From Geobacillus zalihae NBRC 101842 (GTDB taxonomy: Bacteria; Bacillota; Bacilli; Bacillales; Anoxybacillaceae), in assembly GCF_001544135.1 (NCBI RefSeq), contig NZ_BCPV01000026.1, positions 1 to 52,915 on the forward strand: a stretch of 52,915 bases of DNA. Direction: 5' to 3'. The translations under genes and the position numbers were made by a program. Shown here piece after piece: positions 42,396-50,494 of this stretch (position 1 is the stretch's first letter; each line of letters opens with the position of its first letter). The notes under the pieces are model-generated. The model was not told the DNA's origin and did not search any database. It was given only the letters and a program-made list of their open reading frames with translations.

Positions 42396-43844
42396 TCAAG
42401 TATTTTGCGCATTTTCGCCCTCGATCGTGCGCACCGGACGGCGCAAATCACGATCAACCCGGCTGGCAAAGAGCGTGGCGGCAAACAGGCCCCAACCAGC
42501 GAGCACCCAGCCGTCAGCAAGCGGCGCCTGCTGAACGTAGACGATGACGATGAGGGCGAGCAATGTGCCGACCAAAACCAAAGCCATCTTTTTCCATGAC
42601 ACTGGCACAGGATACACTTGCTGGCTTTTGCGAAAAATGAAAGCCACGGCGACCATATACGTCATGAGGCTGGCCGCGATCGCCCCCCAGCTGAGCCAAA
42701 GCGGCACCAACACGGCGTTCAACGCAAGATGAAGAAGCGCCGCTAGCGTGAACACCCGTGAAATATAGCCGGTTTCCTTTGTCAAAAACAAGCCGGTGGA
42801 AACAATCAGATAATAAAAGTTCAAAAACGTGACGGCCGATAAAAACGGAATATAGGACGCTGCATCGCGATATTCCGGTTTGAAAAAGGTTCCCACAAGC
42901 CACGGGCTCGCCGTGGCGATCAAAAGCAGCCCAAACGCTCCAATGAGCAAAAGCGCCATATACACTTTCGCAAACAACGCACGGCTTTCCGGCCGGTCTT
43001 TCATCGACATCGAATACGGACGCCACGCCATCTGCACGCCGCTCGTGATGAGCGTGATCACGGTCGCGAGACGCAAGGCAACCCCAAACACCCCGACTTC
43101 CTCCAACGACGCAAACCGTTGGATGAAAAACGTGCTGACGTTGGCGATCACCCAAAAGGCGAGCGAAGTCGGCACGAGCGGGGCGGCGTAGGCAAGCAGC
43201 TCCTTTAACACGTCAAAGCGCACGCGCCACACCATATACTTGACGGTCAAATGCAACATCAACAAAAACACGAGCGCGCTGCTCACGAGCCGGCCGATGA
43301 GCAGCCCTTCCGGCGTCGCCGCGAACCACCGGAGCGCCGCATACGACAGCACAGCGACAAGCAGCATTTTCACGAGCGTCCAAATCACGACTTTTTTCGT
43401 CTGAAATTCAAACCGCAGCACCGTCGTCGCCATGACGAAAATCGTATCGAGCAGCAACGTCGCGATACTGATGTACAGCAAATCGACATAGCGAGGCTCT
43501 TGAAACAGCGCGCCTGCGATCCACGGACCGGCCAAAACGACAGCCAAAAATAAGATGGCGACGACAAACAGCCGGAAGTACATGACGTTGCGCACATACA
43601 AAAGGCGCTTCTCTTTGTCGTCCGTGTCGTAATAGTAAAAAGAGAGCGCCGAATCTGTACCGAAAATGACGAGAAACGTCAGCATCGACGTCCATTGGTC
43701 GATCAAGTAGACCGCCCCGTACTGCGCCTTGGACAAATAGCTTGTATAAATCGGCAGCATCAAAAAGGCAATCAGCTTCGTGCCGACGTTCATAAACGCG
43801 TAAAGGAGCGAGTCCGCTCCTAAACGCTTGAATGCCGAGAACAA
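42396..43844 (-). CDS. Polysaccharide flippase (Wzx-like)
   Basis: The 482-residue protein has about twelve to fourteen membrane helices and the start typical of Wzx/RfbX exporters (LGADSLLYAFMNVGTKLIAFLMLPIYTSYLS). It would flip the lipid-linked repeat unit across the membrane before polymerisation. It starts with TTG two bases past the stop of the acetyltransferase gene, with CGGGAG as ribosome site. The C-terminal 20 residues are hydrophilic and basic. Confidence 0.92.
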   Translation of the reverse strand: MFSAFKRLGADSLLYAFMNVGTKLIAFLMLPIYTSYLSKAQYGAVYLIDQWTSMLTFLVIFGTDSALSFYYYDTDDKEKRLLYVRNVMYFRLFVVAILFLAVVLAGPWIAGALFQEPRYVDLLYISIATLLLDTIFVMATTVLRFEFQTKKVVIWTLVKMLLVAVLSYAALRWFAATPEGLLIGRLVSSALVFLLMLHLTVKYMVWRVRFDVLKELLAYAAPLVPTSLAFWVIANVSTFFIQRFASLEEVGVFGVALRLATVITLITSGVQMAWRPYSMSMKDRPESRALFAKVYMALLLIGAFGLLLIATASPWLVGTFFKPEYRDAASYIPFLSAVTFLNFYYLIVSTGLFLTKETGYISRVFTLAALLHLALNAVLVPLWLSWGAIAASLMTYMVAVAFIFRKSQQVYPVPVSWKKMALVLVGTLLALIVIVYVQQAPLADGWVLAGWGLFAATLFASRVDRDLRRPVRTIEGENAQNT

Positions 43845-43845
43845 T

Positions 43846-44577
43846 TTATAACAACTCCCGCTCGTCGACCATTTTGCTGAAGCGCGCCGGGAATCCTTTC
43901 ACGACCGTCCTCGGTTCCGTATCTTTCGTCACAAGCGCCCCAGCGGCGACAAACGTCTCTTCCGCCACCGTCACGCCCGGCAGCAAAATCGCTCCGCCTC
44001 CAACGCGCGCCCCGCGCTTGACGGTCGCCCCTTTGATTTTGGCGAACCGTTCTTCCGTCCGCCCCATGTAGTTGTCATTGGTCGTCGTGACGCACGGAGC
44101 AATGAACACATGGTCTTCGAGCGTTGTGTAGGCCGTGATGTAGGAGTTCGACTGGATTTTCGTCCGATCGCCGATTTGGACGTGGTTTTCGACGCACACC
44201 CCGCGCCCGACGATCACATATTGGCCGATGTGCACGTTTTCGCGCACGCTCGCCAAATCAGCGATCAATGTGTAGGCGCCGATCACTGCTCCTCGATAGA
44301 TGACAGCGTTGGCGCCGATCGTGCAATGGTCGCCGATGACAAGCGGCGGCAGCTCGCCCGACAGCTTGACGGTGCTCGTTTTCGCCGGCTTCGGCGGTTT
44401 GCCGAGCACCGCTCCGTCGGCGATCGTCACGCCGTCGCCGATGACGGTTCCTTCGTGAATCGTGACGCGATGTCCGATTTTAACGTCGTTTCCGATTTTG
44501 ACATTCGCCTCGATGACCGTGAAATGGCCGATTTCGACACGTTCACCGCAAACAACAGAGGGATCGACAACGTTCAT
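43846..44577 (-). CDS. Hexapeptide-repeat N-acetyltransferase (WbpD / WlbB-like)
   Basis: The 243-residue protein is a left-handed beta-helix transferase with many hexapeptide repeats (VEIGHFTVIEANVKIGNDVKIGHRV and onward). NDNYMGR near 167-173 and the ALVTKDTEPRTVVKGFPAR end resemble the enzymes that acetylate the 3-amino group of UDP-2-acetamido-3-amino-2,3-dideoxyglucuronate with acetyl-CoA. It is longer than P. aeruginosa WbpD (191 residues), with extra N-terminal repeats. It lies just after the WbpA-like gene and overlaps no other gene. Confidence 0.88.
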   Translation of the reverse strand: MNVVDPSVVCGERVEIGHFTVIEANVKIGNDVKIGHRVTIHEGTVIGDGVTIADGAVLGKPPKPAKTSTVKLSGELPPLVIGDHCTIGANAVIYRGAVIGAYTLIADLASVRENVHIGQYVIVGRGVCVENHVQIGDRTKIQSNSYITAYTTLEDHVFIAPCVTTTNDNYMGRTEERFAKIKGATVKRGARVGGGAILLPGVTVAEETFVAAGALVTKDTEPRTVVKGFPARFSKMVDERELL

Positions 44578-44594
44578 GGTTTCGTCTCCTTCGC

Positions 44595-45908
44595 TTACAA
44601 TTTGACGTATTTGGCCGGTTTCGACACATCTTTCATAGCATTGCGTGTGTCAAACACGACCCGGCTGTGACGAGCGACCATTTCATAGTCGATGTTGGAA
44701 TGGTCCGTCGTAATCAAGACAAGATCTGACTGCGCAAGCAGTTCCGGCGTCAGCTCGACCGTCTCAATCACCCGGTTGCACGCCCGGAACGACGGAACAT
44801 ACGGGTCGACGACCGCAAATTCCGCTCCGTATTGCTCGAGCAGCTCGACGATTTTCAACACTGGCGATTCGCGCACATCATCAATGTCTTTTTTGTAGGC
44901 GACGCCGAGCACCGTCACTTTCGAACCGCGCAGCGCCTTGCCTTCTTCGTTTAAAATGAGCATCGCGCGGTTGACGACATATTCCGGCATGGCGTTGTTG
45001 ATTTCTCCGGCCAGCTCGATCAAGCGCGTATGGTAGTTGTATTCGCGCGCCTTCCATGTCAAATAAAACGGGTCGATTGGAATGCAATGGCCGCCAAGCC
45101 CCGGCCCCGGATAAAACGCCATAAATCCGTACGGCTTCGTTTTCGCTGCATCGATGACTTCCCAGACATCAATGCCCATCCGTTCGCACAAAATGGCCAT
45201 TTCGTTCGCCAACGCAATGTTGATATGGCGGAACGTATTTTCAAAAATTTTCTCCATTTCCGCCACCGCCGGACTCGACACTTCATGGACATCGCCTTCA
45301 AGCACGGCGCGATACATCGCCGCTGCCACTTTCGTGCACGTCTTTGTCACGCCGCCGACGACTTTCGGTGTATTTTTCGTCTTAAACTGCTTGTTGCCCG
45401 GGTCAACCCGCTCCGGCGAATAGGCGACGAACACCGTCTCCCCGACGACGAGCCCTTTTTTCTCCAGCGCCGGTTTCACGATTTCTTCCGTCGTACCTGG
45501 ATAGGTGGTCGATTCCAAAACGACAAGCATCCCTTCATGGGCGTATTTAGCGATTTCCTTCGCCGAGTTTTCGACGTAGGACGTATCCGGCTGATGATGC
45601 TCATCGAGCGGGGTCGGCACCGCGATCGCCACGGCATCGACTTCCGCGATCCGGGCGTAATCGGTCGTCGCCACAAGCCGCCCTTGTTTGACCATCTCAT
45701 GCAAATCTTCATCGACGACATCGCCGATGTAGTTGATCCCATTGTTCACTTGATCGACGCGGCTTTGTTGGATGTCAAAGCCAATGACATGAAACCCTGC
45801 TTTTGCTTTTTCGACTGCCAGCGGCAACCCGACGTAGCCAAGCCCGACCACGCCGATGACCGCGTCGCGTTTCTCAAATTTTTGCAACAGCCGTTCCGCG
45901 TAGTTCAT
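44595..45908 (-). CDS. UDP-N-acetylglucosamine 6-dehydrogenase (WbpA-like)
   Basis: This enzyme oxidises C6 of UDP-GlcNAc to UDP-GlcNAcA with two NAD+, step 1 of ManNAc3NAcA synthesis. The 437 residues have GVVGLGYVGLPLA (19-31), SPERVDPGN, K220 and the catalytic C275 in GPGLGGHCIPIDP. These are diagnostic of the UDP-glucose/GlcNAc dehydrogenase superfamily, and the WbpA-like type fits the neighbours. The ATG at 45908 lies nine bases behind AAAGGA, better than the ATG three codons before it. UDP-ManNAc as substrate (WecC type) is less likely here. Confidence 0.92.
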   Translation of the reverse strand: MNYAERLLQKFEKRDAVIGVVGLGYVGLPLAVEKAKAGFHVIGFDIQQSRVDQVNNGINYIGDVVDEDLHEMVKQGRLVATTDYARIAEVDAVAIAVPTPLDEHHQPDTSYVENSAKEIAKYAHEGMLVVLESTTYPGTTEEIVKPALEKKGLVVGETVFVAYSPERVDPGNKQFKTKNTPKVVGGVTKTCTKVAAAMYRAVLEGDVHEVSSPAVAEMEKIFENTFRHINIALANEMAILCERMGIDVWEVIDAAKTKPYGFMAFYPGPGLGGHCIPIDPFYLTWKAREYNYHTRLIELAGEINNAMPEYVVNRAMLILNEEGKALRGSKVTVLGVAYKKDIDDVRESPVLKIVELLEQYGAEFAVVDPYVPSFRACNRVIETVELTPELLAQSDLVLITTDHSNIDYEMVARHSRVVFDTRNAMKDVSKPAKYVKL

Positions 45909-45923
45909 TCCTCTCATTCCTTT

Positions 45924-46937
45924 CTACTCAGATAGTTGCACTCTTGTCCCCGTTTCCGCCGAACGCAAAATCGCTTCGATCAGCCGAACAGGAGCCAATC
46001 CGTCCAAACCCGTGACGATCGGCTCGCGGTCTTCGCGAATCGCTTGCACCATATCTTCAATGATCCATTGGTGCCCCGGCTTGCCAAACGGGTCGGCGTT
46101 GATCTCATCGATGAGCTTTGCCCGTTCTTCCTCGCTGACGCCTTCCGCTTCCCACGTTTCGATAAAGTTGGCCGTCCGGCCGCCGATTTTCACCGATGCC
46201 GTTTCACCGAAAATGGCGATCGATTCCTCCAAGTTTTGCGGATAAATCGTCGTCGCTGCCTCAATGACGCCAAGCGCCCCGCTTTCAAACTCGACGACCG
46301 CCGCCGCGACGTCTTCCGTCTCAATCTTGCGCAGCCTTGTCGCCGCCATCGCTTGCACCGCCTTGACCGGCCCCATCAGCCAAAGCAGCAAATCCAAATT
46401 GTGAATGGCTTGATTCATCAAGACGCCGCCGTCAAACTCTTTCGTCCCCCGCCACGCCGCCTGATCATAATAGGCTTGATTTCGATTCCAGCGCACCGTG
46501 GCGTTCGCATGGCTCAGTTTTCCGAACATCCCGCGCTCCATCGCCTCTTTCAGCTTCCGAATCGCTGGACGGAAGCGGTTCGGATGAACGACCGCGAGCT
46601 TCACGCCGCTTTCTTTCGCCGCGCGGATCATCTCTTCGGCGTCGCTCACACGGAGCGCCATCGGTTTTTCCACAATGATATGACGGCGATAGCGGGCCGC
46701 CAGCTTGGCCAGCCGCGCGTGCAATCCAGACGGAACACAAATGTTGACGACATCGATCTGTTCGTTCTCCTTCAACATCGTCTCCATATCAGTGTAAACA
46801 GGAACGTCCGACACGTCGCGCAACCGTTCCGGGTTCGTGTCGCACACTGCCGCCAGCTCGGCGCCGTCCGCCTTTTCAATGGCATCGATATGTTTTTTGG
46901 CGATATGCCCCATGCCGACAATGGCAAAACGGATCAT
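45924..46937 (-). CDS. Gfo/Idh/MocA oxidoreductase (WbpB / WlbA-like)
   Basis: This NAD-dependent enzyme would oxidise C3 of UDP-GlcNAcA to the 3-keto sugar, step 2 of the pathway, coupled to the aminotransferase. The 337 residues carry a Rossmann motif (VGMGHIAKKH), the signature VEKPMAL (E90-K91-P92), and a catalytic-site MNQAIHNLDLL, and lack a signal peptide. The ATG at 46937 overlaps the stop of the Wzz-like gene (ATGA) and has GAGGAGG before it; the frame is open 17 codons further upstream. Confidence 0.92.
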   Translation of the reverse strand: MIRFAIVGMGHIAKKHIDAIEKADGAELAAVCDTNPERLRDVSDVPVYTDMETMLKENEQIDVVNICVPSGLHARLAKLAARYRRHIIVEKPMALRVSDAEEMIRAAKESGVKLAVVHPNRFRPAIRKLKEAMERGMFGKLSHANATVRWNRNQAYYDQAAWRGTKEFDGGVLMNQAIHNLDLLLWLMGPVKAVQAMAATRLRKIETEDVAAAVVEFESGALGVIEAATTIYPQNLEESIAIFGETASVKIGGRTANFIETWEAEGVSEEERAKLIDEINADPFGKPGHQWIIEDMVQAIREDREPIVTGLDGLAPVRLIEAILRSAETGTRVQLSE

Positions 46938-47683
46938 GAAGAATAGTACCTCCTCGCGTCCAATATATACTTCCAAAGCACGAGCCAAACGACCGTCAAA
47001 AACAGGCCGAGGACAAGGCCGACGGCCATCAGCTGCCCCGTATACGTTTTCGATTTCGCCACCGTTTCCGACAATACGGCCGGTTTTTCGTAAAAGACAA
47101 GATTGCCGCGGATGCGATTGACACGCTCCATCACTTCAGTCAAGTTGTTTTCCGACTCAACCAACAAGTCGCTGATGTCATGGAGCTGTTCCGGATTCAA
47201 GCGGCCCGACTGTATTTGTTCGCTATAATAATCGACTTTTTGCTGCAAGGCGCGCTCCCGTTCTTCCAGCGCATGCAAGTATTTCGTGGTGACATCAATC
47301 CGCTCTTGCGAATGGCGCTTGAGCCCCTGGCTGTATTCCGACACAACAAGCTTCAATTCTCGACTCACGTCTTGTTCATCGTCGCCTTTGACCGTGATTT
47401 GCACGTACTGTTCTTCAGGAACGACGACATCCAAGTTTTTCACATCTGGAAACTTCGCTTCTATATTTTTCGGATCCGTCAACTCTTTTACATCAATCGA
47501 TCCGGTAAACACGACAGCTTTCCCCGTATACTTCTCCCCCTGCAGCAAAAGCCGCCCTGCGATGACGGTCAACACGATCGTCGCAAGCGGAACGACAAGA
47601 AACCACCATTTTCGCTGCCAAAAAAAGCGCAAATATTCGTATAGCACAAACGGTCGTTTTTCCGCCGTCAATCCGGCCACCAT
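46934..47683 (-). CDS. Wzz-like polysaccharide chain-length protein
   Basis: The 249-residue protein has two membrane helices, at about 25-48 and 218-240, enclosing a long outside region rich in helix and coiled coil (residues 130-190). This is the layout of Wzz-type co-polymerases that set chain length. It has no kinase domain or partner kinase gene nearby. The start region is AT-poor with AAGGG abutting the ATG, so the true start could be a nearby downstream GTG or TTG. It lies 106 bases after the aminotransferase gene. Confidence 0.85.
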   Translation of the reverse strand: MVAGLTAEKRPFVLYEYLRFFWQRKWWFLVVPLATIVLTVIAGRLLLQGEKYTGKAVVFTGSIDVKELTDPKNIEAKFPDVKNLDVVVPEEQYVQITVKGDDEQDVSRELKLVVSEYSQGLKRHSQERIDVTTKYLHALEERERALQQKVDYYSEQIQSGRLNPEQLHDISDLLVESENNLTEVMERVNRIRGNLVFYEKPAVLSETVAKSKTYTGQLMAVGLVLGLFLTVVWLVLWKYILDARRYYSS

Positions 47684-47789
47684 CCCTTATCATAAAATAA
47701 CAAAGTGTTGTGAACAAAACAAATGATCCAACGCCAAAGAAAACGCCATTGCTGTGCGCAAGTGACGTTTCCTTTGGCCGGTTGGACGA

Positions 47790-48908
47790 TCAAGCGAAAT
47801 GACGGTAAAACTCTGCGATTTTCTCGACGACGTACTGTTGCTGCTCCTCTTTCAGCTCTGGGAACATCGGCAGCGACAGCGCTTCTTTCGCCGCTTTTTC
47901 CGCCTCCGGCAACTGCCCTTCCTTATACCCGAGCGAAGCAAACACCGGTTGCAAATGCAGCGGCAGCGGATAGTACACCATCGTCGCGATCCCTTGTTCT
48001 TTCAAAAACGCTTGCAGCTCGTCTCGCTTCGGCGCTCGAATCGTGTATTGATGGAACACATGATAGCGCCCATCGACTTCTTTCGGCGTCACAACAAGGT
48101 CGCCGACCGCCTCCTCGAGCAGGCGCGTATACGTCGCCGCATGCTTGCGCCGCTGTTCCGTCCACCGATCCAGATGCGGGAATTTGACGCTTAAAATCGC
48201 CGCTTGCATCTCATCGAGGCGGCTGTTGTAGCCAAGTACATGATGGTAATATTTCGGCTTGCTGCCATGAACGCGGATGACCCGGCATTTTTCGGCCAGT
48301 TCGTCATCATTCGTAATGATCATGCCGCCATCCCCGTAGGCGCCCAAGTTTTTCGTCGGGAAGAAGCTGTACGTCGCCGCCGTCCCAAGCTCGCCAACGC
48401 ATTTCCCGTTGTATTTCGCGCCGATCGCCTGGGCGGCGTCCTCGATGACAACCAATCCATGCCGGTTGGCAATCGCGGCGATCGCCTCCATATCCGCCAT
48501 TTGCCCGTACAAATGCACCGGGATGATGGCTTTCGTCTTCTCCGTCACCGCCGCTTCAATTTTCGCTGGATCGATGTTGAACGTCACCGGATCGATATCG
48601 ACAAACACCGGTTTGGCGCCGGCCCGCGCAATCGATCCTGCCGTCGCGAAAAAGGTGAACGCCGTCGTGATGACTTCATCGCCCGGCCCGACGCCGGCCG
48701 CTTGCAAAGCAATATGTATCGCATCGCTTCCGTTGCCGCAGCCGATCCCATGTCTAGCCCGGCTGTAGGCGGCAATATCTGCTTCTAGCTTTTTGACATA
48801 ATCCCCTAAAATAAAGCGGGAGGAGCGCATCACTTCATCCAATACGCGCATGATCTCCGGCTTCAATTGTTCATACTGTTCGCTTAAATCCAACATTGGC
48901 ACGTTCAT
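47790..48908 (-). CDS. DegT/DnrJ/EryC1 aminotransferase (WbpE-like)
   Basis: This PLP-dependent enzyme would place an amino group on C3 of the keto sugar from the WbpB-like step, using glutamate. The 372 residues show GCGNGSDAIHIAL, TFFATAGSI, VVIEDAAQAIGA and the PLP-binding lysine K186 in FFPTKNLGAYGDGG, near-identical in position to K185 of P. aeruginosa WbpE. The ATG at 48908 has GGAGG eight bases before it; the frame is open seven codons further upstream. It is the first gene of the eleven-gene operon. Confidence 0.93.
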   Translation of the reverse strand: MNVPMLDLSEQYEQLKPEIMRVLDEVMRSSRFILGDYVKKLEADIAAYSRARHGIGCGNGSDAIHIALQAAGVGPGDEVITTAFTFFATAGSIARAGAKPVFVDIDPVTFNIDPAKIEAAVTEKTKAIIPVHLYGQMADMEAIAAIANRHGLVVIEDAAQAIGAKYNGKCVGELGTAATYSFFPTKNLGAYGDGGMIITNDDELAEKCRVIRVHGSKPKYYHHVLGYNSRLDEMQAAILSVKFPHLDRWTEQRRKHAATYTRLLEEAVGDLVVTPKEVDGRYHVFHQYTIRAPKRDELQAFLKEQGIATMVYYPLPLHLQPVFASLGYKEGQLPEAEKAAKEALSLPMFPELKEEQQQYVVEKIAEFYRHFA

Positions 48909-48942
48909 CGCAAGTTCCTCCAAATCCAAAAAATATGTAGAA

Positions 48943-48954
48943 TAAACATGTTTA
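48943..48954. promoter_or_regulatory. 12-base palindrome in the leader of the polysaccharide operon
   Basis: taaacatgttta is a perfect palindrome about 35 bases before the first start codon of the operon. Further upstream are TTGACG and several AT-rich candidate -10 sequences, but none at good spacing. It may be an operator; no regulator is identified. Confidence 0.3.
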
Positions 48955-49094
48955 GTTTATCACATTTGCGTCAATATATAATGACAGTTTTGTGGCAATC
49001 TTGGCCTTGCCGCAAAAAAAATCAGCGAAGGAACGGCAGAAGCTGCATAAACAACGAAAAAGAAGGGTATAATTTTCCAAAGAAGGGCCATTCC

Positions 49095-49132
49095 TGAAAA
49101 AAGCCGTTTGTCCCTTTCATGACACAAACGGC
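49095..49132 (-). terminator. Terminator of the wecA/tagO gene
   Basis: On the minus strand gccgtttgt (49124-49132) and acaaacggc (49103-49111) form a nine-base-pair stem around a 12-base loop, followed by TTTTTT. It begins 12 bases past the stop codon, so wecA is a separate unit from the polysaccharide operon. Confidence 0.85.
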
Positions 49133-49143
49133 CCATTTGCTAT

Positions 49144-50226
49144 TTATCGGTCATTTCCGTATACTTTTCGGCTTCCCCGAAGCAGCTTGCGAATAAAGGT
49201 CATAAACGGCTTGTACTGATCATTGACCAAGCCGATCAGTTCAGCAAGCAGTTCCCCGAAGACGATCAAGGCAAAGACAATGAGAATGGACTGCCATAAC
49301 GTCGAGGCGGAGAACAAAATCGCGCTGATGGCAAACATCAAGCCAAACGCATAAATGAGCAGCACCGTGTTGCGATGCGAAAAGCCAAGGGCCAGCAACC
49401 GATGATGAAGATGCGACTTATCCGGCGCCGAGATCGGCTTTTTATTCACAATGCGGCGAATAATGGCAAATGTCGTATCGAAAATCGGCACACCCAAAAT
49501 GATCACCGGAACAACGAAGCTGAAGAGCGTCACGCTTTTGTAAAGCCCTAGCACCGACAGGACGGAAATCGCATATCCTAAAAACAACGCGCCGGTATCC
49601 CCCATGAAAATTTTTGCCGGGTGGAAGTTGTAAAACAAGAAAGCGATGACGCTGCCCAAGATGATCAAGCAGAGCGTGAAAATGAGCATTTTGCCCGCCA
49701 TGCCCGCCATGACGGCAATGGCCGCAATCCCAATGGCGGAAATGCCCGCGGACAATCCATCCAATCCATCGATCAAGTTGATGGCGTTCGTAATCGCGAC
49801 AATCCAAAATATCGTGATCGGGTAGCTCCACAGCCCCACCTCAAACGTGCCGACAAACGGAACGGTCAAAAGATCGACCTTCAGCCCGGAAGCAACAACG
49901 ACGAACGCCGCCAGCAGCTGGCCGGCCAGCTTCACTTTTGGCGACAGCTCGTACAAATCGTCGAGCATCCCGACGAGCACGATGATGATGGCGCCGACCG
50001 TCATCCCCGTCACTTGCTCTTTATACACCCCGCCGACAAAATAGCCGACGGCGACACCGATAAAAATGGCCAATCCGCCAAGCCTTGGCATGACTTTTGT
50101 ATGCACTTTTCTCCCGTTCGGCCGATCGACCGCGCCAATTTTGACCGCGAGCTTGATCACGAACGGGGTGATGACCAATACTGTGATAAACGAAGCCAAA
50201 CATGCGGCAAATGCTTCCATATTCAT
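49144..50226 (-). CDS. tagO: Undecaprenyl-phosphate GlcNAc-1-phosphate transferase (WecA/TagO type)
   Basis: This membrane enzyme starts wall-polymer synthesis by moving GlcNAc-1-phosphate from UDP-GlcNAc to undecaprenyl phosphate. The 360-residue protein has about eleven membrane helices and the family motifs: LVGMLDDLYEL (Mg2+-binding DD), NAINLIDGLDGLSAG, FMGDTGALFLG and the HIHH-like HLHHRLLALG. The ATG at 50226 has AAGGTG seven bases before it. The gene may serve both teichoic-acid-type polymer and the neighbouring polysaccharide operon. It has its own promoter and terminator. Confidence 0.95.
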   Translation of the reverse strand: MNMEAFAACLASFITVLVITPFVIKLAVKIGAVDRPNGRKVHTKVMPRLGGLAIFIGVAVGYFVGGVYKEQVTGMTVGAIIIVLVGMLDDLYELSPKVKLAGQLLAAFVVVASGLKVDLLTVPFVGTFEVGLWSYPITIFWIVAITNAINLIDGLDGLSAGISAIGIAAIAVMAGMAGKMLIFTLCLIILGSVIAFLFYNFHPAKIFMGDTGALFLGYAISVLSVLGLYKSVTLFSFVVPVIILGVPIFDTTFAIIRRIVNKKPISAPDKSHLHHRLLALGFSHRNTVLLIYAFGLMFAISAILFSASTLWQSILIVFALIVFGELLAELIGLVNDQYKPFMTFIRKLLRGSRKVYGNDR

Positions 50227-50274
50227 ATGCAATCACCTTGGCCTTATAAAATCGCGGAAACACACATCATCTTT

Positions 50275-50302
50275 ATGTTACCATATACGATGAGTAAATC
50301 AA
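50275..50302 (-). promoter_or_regulatory. Possible promoter of wecA/tagO
   Basis: On the minus strand TTGATT (50297-50302), a 16-base spacer and TAACAT (50275-50280) lie about 50 bases before the start codon. Match to the sigma-A consensus is modest (4 of 6 in each hexamer). Confidence 0.35.
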
Positions 50303-50431
50303 TCTTTTTTTACACCCCTTTTTTGTCCCCAAGGATGGAAAATTTCTTTTTCCCTTGCCGCGAGAAGCTCCGAGCGCCAATCCGGCGGACGATTCCACAT
50401 TTTACATCCTCCCTCCACAGGAAACATCTTG

Positions 50432-50440
50432 TGCTATAAT
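50432..50440 (+). promoter_or_regulatory. Extended -10 promoter of secA2
   Basis: TGCTATAAT is a consensus TATAAT with an extended TG, about 55 bases before the secA2 start codon. No clear -35 is present at 17 bases. Confidence 0.6.
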
Positions 50441-50494
50441 TAGGTTTTAGAGCACTTGGTGTGAATCATGCCTGTCTAGGAGAGGAATGGACAT

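Noticed and set aside
45030-46946. Two 300-plus-residue plus-strand frames opposite the WbpA- and WbpB-like genes
   Set aside because: Both are Arg/His/Phe-rich antisense shadows of confidently assigned enzymes.
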